DNA of 34,242 nucleotides from Ruminococcaceae bacterium OttesenSCG-928-D13 (lineage in GTDB: Bacteria > Bacillota > Clostridia > Oscillospirales > Ruminococcaceae), in contig JAJDIZ010000010.1 in NCBI GenBank assembly GCA_030266915.1, forward strand, positions 1 to 34,242, read 5' to 3'. Positions 24,112-31,499 of this stretch are shown piece after piece. Numbering within the stretch: the first letter of the stretch is position 1; each line of letters begins with the position of its first letter. A program made the translations under genes and the position numbers. The notes beneath the pieces were generated by a model. It did not search any database. It was given only the letters and a program-made list of their open reading frames with translations, and was not told the origin of the DNA.

Positions 24112-25145
24112 GTGGCACAGGTGTATTTGACACTAAAGTCTTACCTGCCGATAACGATGGAATAAAGCTGGCCGCAGACCTGCTAAAGGACGGCCAGGTG
24201 GTGGCGATTCCCACCGAGACGGTGTACGGCCTTGCCGCCAGCGCACTGGACGATGACGCTGTGGCCCGCATCTTCGATGCCAAGGGCCGCCCACAGGATA
24301 ACCCACTGATTGTTCACATCGACAGGATGGAGATGCTGCCGCAAGTGGCCCGGGCGGTGCCGGAATATGCGTGCAAGCTGGCTGATGCCTTTTGGCCCGG
24401 CCCGCTGACCATGGTGCTGCCAAAGGCTGCGGACGTCGCCCCGAGGGTGTGCGCCGGGCTGGACACCGTGGGGGTACGGCTGCCCGCCCATGCGGCAGCC
24501 CGGGCGGTGATACACGCGGCGAACCTGCCGCTGGCGGCGCCCTCGGCCAACCTGTCCGGCGGGCCAAGCCCCACCACGGCGGCCCATGTATATACAGATT
24601 TGAAGGGCCGCGTACCGCTGGTGCTGGACGGCGGCTACAGCCCGGTGGGGGTGGAGTCCACCGTGCTTTCCCTTGCGGGGGCGCCCACTCTGCTGCGGCC
24701 CGGGTTTGTCACCCCGGCCGAGATTGAGGCTGTTCTGGGGGTGCCGGTGGTACTGTCCGACGGGATTCTGGCGCCGCCTCCCGAGGATTTGAAACCGGCC
24801 AGCCCGGGCATGAAGTACAGGCACTACGCCCCGGCCGCCGAGATCACGCTGGTGGTGGGGGACTTTGCGGCGTTCGGAGCTCTTGTGGCCGAGCGAGCCA
24901 AGGCAGGACCGGTGGCCGCCCTGTGCTTTGAGGGCGAGGAAAAACAGCTGCCGGTGCCGGCAATTGCCTATGGCAGGGCAGGGGATGACGCCAGTCAGGC
25001 GGCGGGCCTGTTCCGTGCCCTGCGGGCCGTGGACGGCCTCGACATCCCCACTGTGTATGCTCGCATGCCCGGCGATTCCGGGGTGGGCCTCGCGGTGCGC
25101 AATCGGCTGCTGCGGGCGGCAGGGTTTCGGGTGATTAAATTGTAA
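24108..25145 (+). CDS. L-threonylcarbamoyladenylate synthase (Sua5-type TsaC)
   Basis: A 345-residue enzyme that makes threonylcarbamoyl-AMP from threonine, bicarbonate and ATP, the first step of the t6A37 modification in ANN-decoding tRNAs. The YrdC domain (about 15-200) shows P-T-E-T-V-Y-G-L-A, the K-G-R-P motif with N-P-L-I-V-H-I, F-W-P-G-P-L-T and P-S-A-N-L-S-G. Y-R-H-Y-A-P marks the linker into a C-terminal Sua5 domain (about 230-345), so this is the long form (Sua5/YwlC) rather than short TsaC. It begins inside the prfA stop (ATGA overlap), implying translational coupling and a shared translation-related unit. Confidence 0.93.
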   Translation: MSGTGVFDTKVLPADNDGIKLAADLLKDGQVVAIPTETVYGLAASALDDDAVARIFDAKGRPQDNPLIVHIDRMEMLPQVARAVPEYACKLADAFWPGPLTMVLPKAADVAPRVCAGLDTVGVRLPAHAAARAVIHAANLPLAAPSANLSGGPSPTTAAHVYTDLKGRVPLVLDGGYSPVGVESTVLSLAGAPTLLRPGFVTPAEIEAVLGVPVVLSDGILAPPPEDLKPASPGMKYRHYAPAAEITLVVGDFAAFGALVAERAKAGPVAALCFEGEEKQLPVPAIAYGRAGDDASQAAGLFRALRAVDGLDIPTVYARMPGDSGVGLAVRNRLLRAAGFRVIKL

Positions 25146-25212
25146 AAAGCCTGTATTTAACAGCGTATTCTTTAGCTCACTGAGCATAAGTTCAATTTAC
25201 GGAGGCAACAAG

Positions 25213-25842
25213 ATGCTGATGGTGGGGATCACCGGCCGTTCTGGCAGCGGGAAATCCAGTGTGTCCGGCCATTACGCCGCGCTGGGCTACACTGTAGCCG
25301 ACGGCGACCTCATCTCCCGTCAGGTGACCGGACCGGCCAGCCCCTGTCTTGCAGAGCTTGTGGAGGCCTTCGGTTCAGCCATTCTGCAGGCCGACGGCAC
25401 ACTGAACCGCCGGGCCCTCGGGGAACTGGCTTTTAAATCGCCAGAAAATAACCGAAAATTAGTTGAGATAACCCATCCCCACATTCTGGCGGAGATGCGG
25501 CGCCGTGCCGAGGCCGCTAGGGCGGCAGGGGAGCGGCTGTTCTTTGTGGACGGCGCAATGATTGTGGGTGGGCCTGTGCAGCCGATGTGCGACAAGATTG
25601 TCCTTGTGGTGTCTGAGGCAAGGCTGTCGATCAGCCGCATCATTCTGCGGGACAATATCTCAAAAATTGCGGCCCAGCAGCGCCTTTCGGCCCAACTGCC
25701 GGAGGCGGAGCTGCGGCAGGCGGCGGACTATATCATCGAGAACAACGGCAGCCTGGAGCAGCTTGGGCAGCAGGCTGAGGCCGTTCTGGCCGAACTGCTG
25801 GCTCTGACAAAGCCCCCGGACGGCGAGGGGGTGGCCCAGTGA
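25213..25842 (+). CDS. coaE: Dephospho-CoA kinase
   Basis: A 209-residue P-loop kinase catalysing the last step of coenzyme A synthesis, phosphorylation of the ribose 3'-OH of dephospho-CoA. Seen: Walker A as G-R-S-G-S-G-K-S-S (residues 8-16; the usual second residue is G), D-G-D-L-I-S-R-Q-V as the CoA-binding D-x-D-x-x-x-R-like element, N-R-R-A-L-G-E-L-A-F, and E-I-T-H-P-H-I. The lid is I-L-R-D-N-I-S in place of the more common R-x-x-x-R-D. Overall it is somewhat divergent but complete. The ATG has GGAGG at 25202-25206. Its stop overlaps the GTG start of the following transglycosylase gene. Confidence 0.88.
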   Translation: MLMVGITGRSGSGKSSVSGHYAALGYTVADGDLISRQVTGPASPCLAELVEAFGSAILQADGTLNRRALGELAFKSPENNRKLVEITHPHILAEMRRRAEAARAAGERLFFVDGAMIVGGPVQPMCDKIVLVVSEARLSISRIILRDNISKIAAQQRLSAQLPEAELRQAADYIIENNGSLEQLGQQAEAVLAELLALTKPPDGEGVAQ

Positions 25843-26426
25843 GCCAGGCAAAAAAAAGCACCAGGCGAGGCCCACTGATCGCGCTTGTATTGGCCGTTCT
25901 GCTGGTGGCCGGGGCGGTTTTGGCGGTGCCGGTGTCCCGGCAGGTGCAGCGGCTGCTGTACCCGGTACGTTATGCCAAAAGCGTAGAGCGCTGGGCCGCA
26001 GAATATGAGCTCGACCCTTACCTTGTGTATGCCTTTATCCGCACCGAGAGCAGCTTTAACCCGAAGGCCGAAAGCAGCGCCGGCGCCCGGGGCCTGATGC
26101 AGATGACCAGCGACACCTTCGACTGGCTCAAGGGCCGCATCGCCCCGCAGGACCCACTGAGTTACGACGACCTGTATGACCCGGACCAGGCCATCCGCTT
26201 CGGCAGTTATTTCATCTCCATCTGCCTCGAACGCTACGGCGGAGATACACAGACCGCGGCCGCGGCTTATCACAGTGGATGGGGCACGGTGGACGGCCTG
26301 TTGGCCAGCGCAGAGTACAGCGTTGATACGCAAAAACTCAACACCTTTCCCTATTCCCAGATGCGGCACTATGTGGCCAAAATTCAAAGCAATTACCAAA
26401 AGTATCTCGATCTTTATCAAACGTGA
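25839..26426 (+). CDS. Membrane-anchored lytic transglycosylase (SLT/GH23)
   Basis: A 195-residue protein with a single N-terminal transmembrane helix (about 12-32, preceded by K-K-S-T-R-R-G) and an extracytoplasmic SLT domain. The catalytic glutamate is Glu70 in F-I-R-T-E-S-S-F-N-P, followed by the family's A-G-A-R-G-L-M-Q-M and A-A-A-A-Y-H-S-G-W motifs. It cleaves peptidoglycan glycan strands to 1,6-anhydromuropeptides. The start is a GTG at 25839 overlapping the coaE stop by four bases, with GAGGGGG just upstream (25825-25831). Relatives next to coaE are known in Bacillota (the YjbJ-like group). It is a second, much simpler glycan-strand cleaver in this window beside the giant GH25-SpoIID protein. 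Confidence 0.92.
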   Translation: MSQAKKSTRRGPLIALVLAVLLVAGAVLAVPVSRQVQRLLYPVRYAKSVERWAAEYELDPYLVYAFIRTESSFNPKAESSAGARGLMQMTSDTFDWLKGRIAPQDPLSYDDLYDPDQAIRFGSYFISICLERYGGDTQTAAAAYHSGWGTVDGLLASAEYSVDTQKLNTFPYSQMRHYVAKIQSNYQKYLDLYQT

Positions 26427-26476
26427 ACGCAAATACCGAGAATCAAAAATCTCCAAAGAATGAAAGGAACCCGGAC

Positions 26477-27883
26477 ATGGCAAAAATGAAGGATGAAAAG
26501 ACAAAAAAACTGAGTGAAAAACTGCTGGTTAAAAAGGAGCACACGGCCACCGTGGAGCCCGGTTCTGTCAACTTGGCAAAAGAATTCTGCGAGGGATACA
26601 AGCAGTACCTGGACGCCGGCAAAACTGAGCGTGAGGCCGCCAAGGCCGCCTGCGTCCTGCTGGAAAAGGCCGGATACAAACCTTGGGTTCCGGGCGGCAA
26701 ACTGAAAGCGGGGCAAAAAATCTATGTTCTGCACCGGAACAAGGCTGTGCTGGCTGCCACCATCGGCAAGCAGGACCTGGCCGCGGGCGCCAAAATCTCG
26801 GTGGCGCATATCGATTCCCCCCGGCTGGATTTGAAGCCAAACCCGCTTTATGAGTCGGATAGTCTGGCCTATTTCAAGACCCACTATTACGGCGGCGTCC
26901 GTAAATACCAGTGGGTAACAATCCCGCTGTCGATGCACGGTGTTGTGGTGAAAAGTGACGGTGAGTCGGTTGAAATCTCCCTGGGTGAAAAACCGGGTGA
27001 GCCTCAGTTTACCATCACCGACCTGCTGCCGCACCTGTCTGCTGAGCAGAACAAACGCACGCTGGCCGAGGGCATCAAGGGGGAGGAGTTGAACATCCTG
27101 GTGGGCAGCCTGCCCTTTGATGACCCCGACGCCAAGGATGCCGTGAAGCTGGAGACCATGCGACTGCTGAACGAAAAGTACGGCATCGTCGAGCGAGATC
27201 TCGTGCGGGCTGAGCTTGAGTTTGTGCCCGCTCACCACGCCGCCGATATCGGCTTTGACGGCGGGTTGGTGGGGGCCTACGGCCAGGACGACCGGGTGTG
27301 CGCCTACACCGCCCTGATGGCAGAGATCGGCACCAAGGCCCCCCAGCGCACCACGGTGTGCGTGCTGGCGGATAAGGAGGAAACTGGCAGCGATGGTAAC
27401 ACAGGCCTTGCCAGTGCCTTTGTGTTCCACTTCCTCGAGGATCTGGCCGAGGCGCAAGGGGTGAACCCCCGGCGGATGTATGCCGCTTCGGAGTGCCTCT
27501 CGGCTGACGTGAGCGCCGCCTATGACCCCTCTTTCCCTGAACCCTTCGAACGGCGTAATTGTGCCTATATCAACCAGGGGGTGGCCCTGAATAAGTACAC
27601 CGGCGCCCGGGGTAAGGGTGGCACCTCTGACGCCTCGGCTGAGTTTGTGGGCAAAATCACAAACCTGCTGGACGCCGAAAAAGTAGAGTGGCAGATGAGT
27701 GAGATGGGGAAGATTGACGCCGGCGGCGGCGGAACGGTGGCCAAGTTTGTGGCCAACTACAACATCGATGTGCTCGACATTGGGGTGCCGGTGCTGTCGA
27801 TGCACTCGCCTTTTGAGCTTACCTCAAAGCTGGACGTCTACAGCACGTTTAAAGCTTTCGAGGCCTTCAACAAGGCGCCTTAA
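26477..27883 (+). CDS. M18 family aminopeptidase
   Basis: A 468-residue zinc aminopeptidase of the aspartyl aminopeptidase family, cytoplasmic, trimming N-terminal residues from peptides. Metal and catalytic residues are visible: His in V-A-H-I-D-S-P-R-L-D-L-K-P, Asp in G-Q-D-D-R-V-C-A-Y, the Glu pair in D-K-E-E-T-G-S-D-G, Asp in S-A-D-V-S-A-A-Y-D-P, and His in M-H-S-P-F-E-L near the C-terminus. I chose ATG 26477 because AAAGGAA (26463-26469) lies eight bases upstream. A GTG at 26423 overlapping the previous stop would add 18 residues but has no ribosome-binding site. A strong terminator follows. Confidence 0.93.
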   Translation: MAKMKDEKTKKLSEKLLVKKEHTATVEPGSVNLAKEFCEGYKQYLDAGKTEREAAKAACVLLEKAGYKPWVPGGKLKAGQKIYVLHRNKAVLAATIGKQDLAAGAKISVAHIDSPRLDLKPNPLYESDSLAYFKTHYYGGVRKYQWVTIPLSMHGVVVKSDGESVEISLGEKPGEPQFTITDLLPHLSAEQNKRTLAEGIKGEELNILVGSLPFDDPDAKDAVKLETMRLLNEKYGIVERDLVRAELEFVPAHHAADIGFDGGLVGAYGQDDRVCAYTALMAEIGTKAPQRTTVCVLADKEETGSDGNTGLASAFVFHFLEDLAEAQGVNPRRMYAASECLSADVSAAYDPSFPEPFERRNCAYINQGVALNKYTGARGKGGTSDASAEFVGKITNLLDAEKVEWQMSEMGKIDAGGGGTVAKFVANYNIDVLDIGVPVLSMHSPFELTSKLDVYSTFKAFEAFNKAP

Positions 27884-27892
27884 TGCAGATTG

Positions 27893-27929
27893 GGCCGGTT
27901 CTCCAATGGCGGGAACCGGCCTGCTTTTA
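27893..27929 (+). terminator. Rho-independent terminator after the M18 aminopeptidase
   Basis: GGCCGGTTC (27893-27901) pairs with GAACCGGCC (27913-27921), followed by TGCTTTTA. Confidence 0.82.
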
Positions 27930-27960
27930 TTCGGGGTGGTTTATCACGGTAAACTGCTAA

Positions 27961-27989
27961 TTGAATATAACTCCGATTTATGGTATCAT
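27961..27989 (+). promoter_or_regulatory. Putative sigma-A promoter for hisB
   Basis: TTGAAT (27961-27966), a 17-base spacer and TATCAT (27984-27989), followed by a T-rich stretch, 56 bases before the hisB start. Confidence 0.55.
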
Positions 27990-28045
27990 TTTTTTATCAT
28001 TAATGATGGCCGGGTATGGGCGGCCAAACCTTGGAGGCATACGGA

Positions 28046-28636
28046 ATGGCGGAACGCGTTGCAACGGTGGAGCGTAAGACAAACGAGACAGATATTCGGC
28101 TGACCCTGAACCTGGACGGGACCGGCAAGTGCGAATGCGCCACCGGCATAGAATTTTTTGATCACATGATCGACGGTTTTACCCGCCATGGCCTGTTTGA
28201 CCTCGCCCTTACATGCAATGGAGACCTTGCGGTGGACTGCCACCACACCGTAGAAGACTGCGGCATCGCACTGGGTGAGGCGCTGAAACAGGCGGTCGGA
28301 GACAAGCGGGGCATCTGCCGCTACGGCAGCTGCCTGCTGCCGATGGACGAGGCCCTGGTCTCCTGCGCGGTGGACCTGTCTGGCCGGCCGTTTTTTGTCA
28401 GCGACGTGGTGTTCACAATGCCGCGCATCGGCGGGCTGGATACCGAGATGGTGCGCGAGTTCTTCTATGCTGTATCCTACAGCGCGGGCATTAATCTGCA
28501 TTTTGTGCAGCACCGCGGCAGCAACAACCACCATCTGGCCGAGGCCAGCTTCAAGGCCTTTGCCCGCGCCCTCGACGCTGCCACCCGGCTGGACCCTCGC
28601 GTCACCGGGGTGCCCTCCACCAAAGGGGCTTTGTAG
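28046..28636 (+). CDS. hisB: Imidazoleglycerol-phosphate dehydratase
   Basis: A 196-residue enzyme of histidine biosynthesis that dehydrates imidazole glycerol phosphate to imidazole acetol phosphate; monofunctional, without the phosphatase domain of enterobacterial HisB. The manganese-binding motifs are seen: F-F-D-H-M-I-D-G-F-T-R-H, D-C-H-H-T-V-E-D-C-G-I and N-N-H-H-L-A-E-A-S-F-K-A. The end P-S-T-K-G-A-L is typical. The ATG at 28046 follows GGAGG (28033-28037) at eight bases; an open frame 10 codons upstream does not match the family. No other his gene is adjacent; the gene has its own promoter and terminator, so it is transcribed alone. Confidence 0.95.
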   Translation: MAERVATVERKTNETDIRLTLNLDGTGKCECATGIEFFDHMIDGFTRHGLFDLALTCNGDLAVDCHHTVEDCGIALGEALKQAVGDKRGICRYGSCLLPMDEALVSCAVDLSGRPFFVSDVVFTMPRIGGLDTEMVREFFYAVSYSAGINLHFVQHRGSNNHHLAEASFKAFARALDAATRLDPRVTGVPSTKGAL

Positions 28637-28666
28637 CACCATAATTTCCTTTATAGAAAAAAACCA

Positions 28667-28704
28667 CCCGCCGGCTATCCAAACGGATAACCGGCGGGTT
28701 TTTT
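28667..28704 (+). terminator. Bidirectional Rho-independent terminator between hisB and the tRNA remnant
   Basis: CCCGCCGG-x-TATCC (28667-28680) pairs with GGATA-x-CCGGCGGG (28685-28698), followed by TTTTTT. An A-run directly before the stem gives a U-run on the minus-strand transcript, so it can also end tRNA transcription. Confidence 0.93.
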
Positions 28705-28740
28705 GGAGCTGGTGATCGGATTTGAACCGATGACCTGTTG
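28704..28740 (-). tRNA. 3' fragment of a tRNA gene (attachment-site remnant), possibly tRNA-Thr
   Basis: On the minus strand the last part of a tRNA is readable: variable loop AGGTC (28736-28732), T stem ATCGG/CCGAT (28731-28727 and 28719-28715) with loop TTCAAAT, acceptor strand CACCAGC (28714-28708), discriminator T and CCA (28706-28704). No anticodon arm, D arm or 5' acceptor strand follows upstream: the bases beyond 28740 do not make a tRNA. The complete gene was presumably split by the adjacent integrated element. The acceptor/T-arm pattern resembles clostridial tRNA-Thr; the identity is tentative. Confidence 0.7.
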
Positions 28741-28765
28741 TTGTTCGTAAGGCACCCTATTTTCC

Positions 28766-30460
28766 TTATGCGCTTACTTGCTCCAAATCCTCTAGCAACG
28801 TGGTTATTGGTAACCCATTGATGGTATCCGACGCTGTAATCCAATCCGCCATGGGCAGGTACCCGATGAATTTGTAGTAAATGTCCACCCGCTGGCTTTT
28901 GACACCATCCTCGTCAACGACCTTTTCATGCACCACTATGCGATCGATCAGGGCATTGAGAATCTGTGTGTTGAGTTCCTGGACATCTGTGTGCTGACGA
29001 ATGAGGGCGACAAAATTCTCAATGTTGCTGTAGGTTTCTTCAGCATGGTCAATTGCTAAGGCAAGTTCCTTGCGCCGTTCCTTCAGCGACTGCTGCTCCG
29101 CCTCATAGGTTTCAAGCATACTGCGGCACCGTTCCTCAGATATTTTTCCAAGGGCACTCTGCTCAAATAGCTTGGCAATGGTGGTGTCCAACTGGCTGAT
29201 GCGCTTTTCAGCAGCTGTCAACTCTCGCTTGCACTTATCTGTTTCTGCTCGCTGCTTGTCTGCACGTCGGCGAAGCAGGCGGTTGAGATATTCGTCATTG
29301 AGTATCTCGGCAGCCTGGGCGTTCCGGCGGATGTCATCCAACACCAGGGTGGTAAGTGCCTGCCAGCCGATGGCATGGGAGGTGCAACGCTCTTTGCCAT
29401 AGTTCTTGTACACCCAGCAGGAGAAGTTTTTGTATTTTTGCTTTTTACCATCGTATGAAGCATTGAGGGCAGAGCCGCAGGTGGCACAACGCACCAGTCC
29501 AGCAAACATCTGTATCTCACCTTTCTTGCTTTCTCGCCGCCTGCTTTTCATCAGTTTTTGAACGATATCCCATGTTTCCTGGGTGATGATGGCCTCATGG
29601 GTGTTCTCCACAATGATCCACTCATCTCTGGGTGCGGCGGAACGTTTTTTGTTGAACACGCCTTTGCTCTTTGTTTTGCCGAAGACTGATTTCCCGAGAT
29701 AAGCCTCATTTTTCAGAATAGCGCGGACCGAAGTAGCGTGCCAGTCGAAGGGTTGCCGCCAATAGTCACTGGTATAGTAGTCTGGATTGTTCTGATTGAA
29801 GTATGCCTGTGGGTTGAGGATTTTCCGTTCCCGGAGGATTTTTGTCATCCGAACGTACCCAATGCCCTCTGCGAACATATTAAAAATGCTGCGCACCACC
29901 TCGGCGGCAGGCGGGTCAATAACCAATCTATGCCGGTCATCGGGGTCCTTGATGTACCCGAACAGCGCGTGCCCGGCCAGATACTTGCCATCCTTGGCAC
30001 GGGTGCGGTGGGCGGCCTTAGTCTTGCGGGAGGCCTCCTGAGCATAGAATGAATTGATGACATTGGTAAACGGCAGTAACAGGTTATCAAGGCCATTGGC
30101 TGAATCGATGTTATCATTGATTGCGATGAACCGCACGTCCCTCTCCGGGAAATACCGCTCAATCCAGTAGCCAGCCATCACATGCTCCCGGCCAAACCGG
30201 GAGAGGTCCTTAACAATTATGAGGTCAATCTCACCTTTTTCAACATCCTCAATCATCCGTTTGAACTCGGGCCGGTCAAAACTGGTGCCGCTCCATCCGT
30301 CATCACAGTAAAGCACAGGGGCGGGAAGATGATGATCTTTGCAGTATTGCTCGATCAAAGATTTCTGCGTTTGGATGCTGCCGCTCTCGCCGGCATTGCC
30401 ATCTTCGGCAGAGAGGCGAGTGTAACCGGCAGGGCGAGTTTGCTTTTGCTTCGTTTGCAT
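28766..30460 (-). CDS. Large serine recombinase (TnpX/TndX-like site-specific integrase)
   Basis: A 564-residue large serine recombinase that inserts and excises the element through a covalent phosphoserine intermediate. The catalytic domain begins Y-T-R-L-S17-A-E-D and contains D-D-G-W-S-G-T-S-F-D-R-P and I-V-K-D-L-S-R-F-G-R; a Recombinase domain follows (about 170-290). Next come a zinc ribbon with C-A-T-C-G-S and later C/C pairs (about 325-370), a coiled-coil (about 390-480), and a C-terminal segment with I-D-R-I-V-V-H-E-K typical of DUF4368 in Tn4451-type enzymes. AAAGGAG precedes the ATG. It is the last gene before the tRNA junction, the usual place for an integrase. Confidence 0.95.
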   Translation of the reverse strand: MQTKQKQTRPAGYTRLSAEDGNAGESGSIQTQKSLIEQYCKDHHLPAPVLYCDDGWSGTSFDRPEFKRMIEDVEKGEIDLIIVKDLSRFGREHVMAGYWIERYFPERDVRFIAINDNIDSANGLDNLLLPFTNVINSFYAQEASRKTKAAHRTRAKDGKYLAGHALFGYIKDPDDRHRLVIDPPAAEVVRSIFNMFAEGIGYVRMTKILRERKILNPQAYFNQNNPDYYTSDYWRQPFDWHATSVRAILKNEAYLGKSVFGKTKSKGVFNKKRSAAPRDEWIIVENTHEAIITQETWDIVQKLMKSRRRESKKGEIQMFAGLVRCATCGSALNASYDGKKQKYKNFSCWVYKNYGKERCTSHAIGWQALTTLVLDDIRRNAQAAEILNDEYLNRLLRRRADKQRAETDKCKRELTAAEKRISQLDTTIAKLFEQSALGKISEERCRSMLETYEAEQQSLKERRKELALAIDHAEETYSNIENFVALIRQHTDVQELNTQILNALIDRIVVHEKVVDEDGVKSQRVDIYYKFIGYLPMADWITASDTINGLPITTLLEDLEQVSA

Positions 30461-30508
30461 GGTTCAACTCCTTTCCCGAAGCGCCTTTATGACAGCACCA
30501 GTATACCG

Positions 30509-30712
30509 TCATCCATCTCCGGTAGCTATACCATTATCCAACAAAAATGACTTCGTAATTTGCTGTGCTTCTAACTGCGTAAAGGAATTTTCTATCATGC
30601 TGCCAATCCGGTCAAAGATGAGTTCATCGTCGGAGTAGTGGCTGAAAACAGTATATTGGACGCCCCGAATCACTTTGCAGTGGGCCTGAACAGAGCTTTC
30701 GAACAGAAACAT
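30509..30712 (-). CDS. Small element-encoded protein of unknown function
   Basis: A 67-residue protein (starting M-F-L-F-E-S-S-V, ending G-I-A-T-G-D-G). I do not recognise a family. It is called because its start overlaps the preceding gene's stop (TGATG at 30714-30710), with GGAAGGAGA upstream and the same orientation as the recombinase 48 bases downstream. The composition is that of an ordinary soluble protein, without a membrane helix or signal peptide. Short proteins in this position often accompany large serine recombinases; a role as recombination directionality factor or regulator is possible but unsupported by any motif. Confidence 0.65.
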   Translation of the reverse strand: MFLFESSVQAHCKVIRGVQYTVFSHYSDDELIFDRIGSMIENSFTQLEAQQITKSFLLDNGIATGDG

Positions 30713-31140
30713 CAGGCGTCTCCTTCCTCTGCCAGTGTGCGCCAATTGGAATCCCGAACGGCATCCTCGAGGTGGATTTGCCCATTGGTACGCTTGAGGT
30801 CGTGGATGACCTGGCCGCGCATCCGTGACAGGTTCAGGTCCTCGATGCCCTCGTAGGTGGAGATAATCCGGGTGTTGAGGGCAACCTCGGTGGCCAGTTT
30901 GAAAATGTTTTGGCGGACGCGGTGCTCGCTGTCCTGCACGATGCCCTTCATCACAGAGAGCAAAATCTTGCTGGTGTACTCGGTGGCATCCTGTGAGGCG
31001 AGGTATCCGGTGTAGAACCTCACAGCTTTTTCGATGAACTCGTTTTGGCTCTTGCAATTGTCCCGAGGCCAGAGGCTATTGACCAGCGCATGTGTCTCCG
31101 GCGATGTCCTAAATGAGAATATGACTTTTTTTCCTGCCAT
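30712..31140 (-). CDS. Putative ribbon-helix-helix-type regulatory or accessory protein
   Basis: A 142-residue protein. The N-terminus (M-A-G-K-K-V-I-F-S-F-R-T-S, then a helix with N-E-F-I-E-K-A-V-R-F-Y) has the beta-strand/helix-helix pattern of ribbon-helix-helix DNA-binding proteins; the rest is helical and unrecognised. The ATG at 31140 has GAAGGAGAG immediately upstream and starts the strand; the open frame extends 23 codons further but without a ribosome-binding site. It is translationally coupled to the 67-residue gene. Three GTGGTATCA repeats lie upstream (31154-31251) and could be its binding sites, or belong to a transfer or replication origin. The function is inferred from the N-terminal pattern only. 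Confidence 0.7.
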   Translation of the reverse strand: MAGKKVIFSFRTSPETHALVNSLWPRDNCKSQNEFIEKAVRFYTGYLASQDATEYTSKILLSVMKGIVQDSEHRVRQNIFKLATEVALNTRIISTYEGIEDLNLSRMRGQVIHDLKRTNGQIHLEDAVRDSNWRTLAEEGDA

Positions 31141-31153
31141 GGTCTCTCCTTCA

Positions 31154-31251
31154 GTGGTATCAGTTTTTATACTGTAAAAATTAGCGTACATACGATACAG
31201 ACGCCGCAATGTGGTGTATGGTGTGGTATCAGTGCCCGAAAAGTGGTATCA
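31154..31251. repeat. Three direct repeats GTGGTATCA upstream of the ribbon-helix-helix gene
   Basis: Identical nine-mers at 31154-31162, 31223-31231 and 31243-31251 (spacings 69 and 20 bases start to start, same orientation). The first borders the ribosome-binding site of the 30712-31140 gene. They may be operators or iterons. Confidence 0.6.
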
Positions 31252-31294
31252 CGCCCAAAAGCCCTTCCGACCCGCATTGCGGGGCGATGTAGCC

Positions 31295-31324
31295 GGAGTG
31301 GTGCCGGCCCTTTGGCACCACTCC
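31295..31324. repeat. Perfect 11-base inverted repeat in the element's noncoding segment
   Basis: GGAGTGGTGCC (31295-31305) and GGCACCACTCC (31314-31324) around an eight-base centre. TTTAT follows on the plus strand, so it could act as a weak plus-strand terminator, but no plus-strand gene ends here. The noncoding segment 31141-31499 holds no gene I can support. Confidence 0.7.
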
Positions 31325-31363
31325 TTTATCCTGCTCAAAAATCGACCGGGGGGTTCAGCGTAC

Positions 31364-31381
31364 AAATCCGGCAAATCCGGC
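31364..31381. repeat. Tandem duplication of AAATCCGGC
   Basis: Two adjacent identical nine-mers, 31364-31372 and 31373-31381, between the ATPase gene and the inverted repeat at 31295. Possible protein-binding sites of an origin; position only. Confidence 0.55.
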
Positions 31382-31499
31382 CATGCTCAAACAGGCCGAA
31401 ATTCGCCCCAAACAGGGCCTTGGATGCCAGGGAGGGTTTGTTCCCTGCACGCAGGCCGAAGAACAGGAACAGGGGCGACGCTCGCCCTCACGGCGGAGA

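Noticed and set aside
28704-28780. Intact tRNA gene
   Set aside because: The T arm and CCA end are convincing, but the region where the anticodon arm, D arm and 5' acceptor should be does not pair or match tRNA consensus and runs into the recombinase gene.
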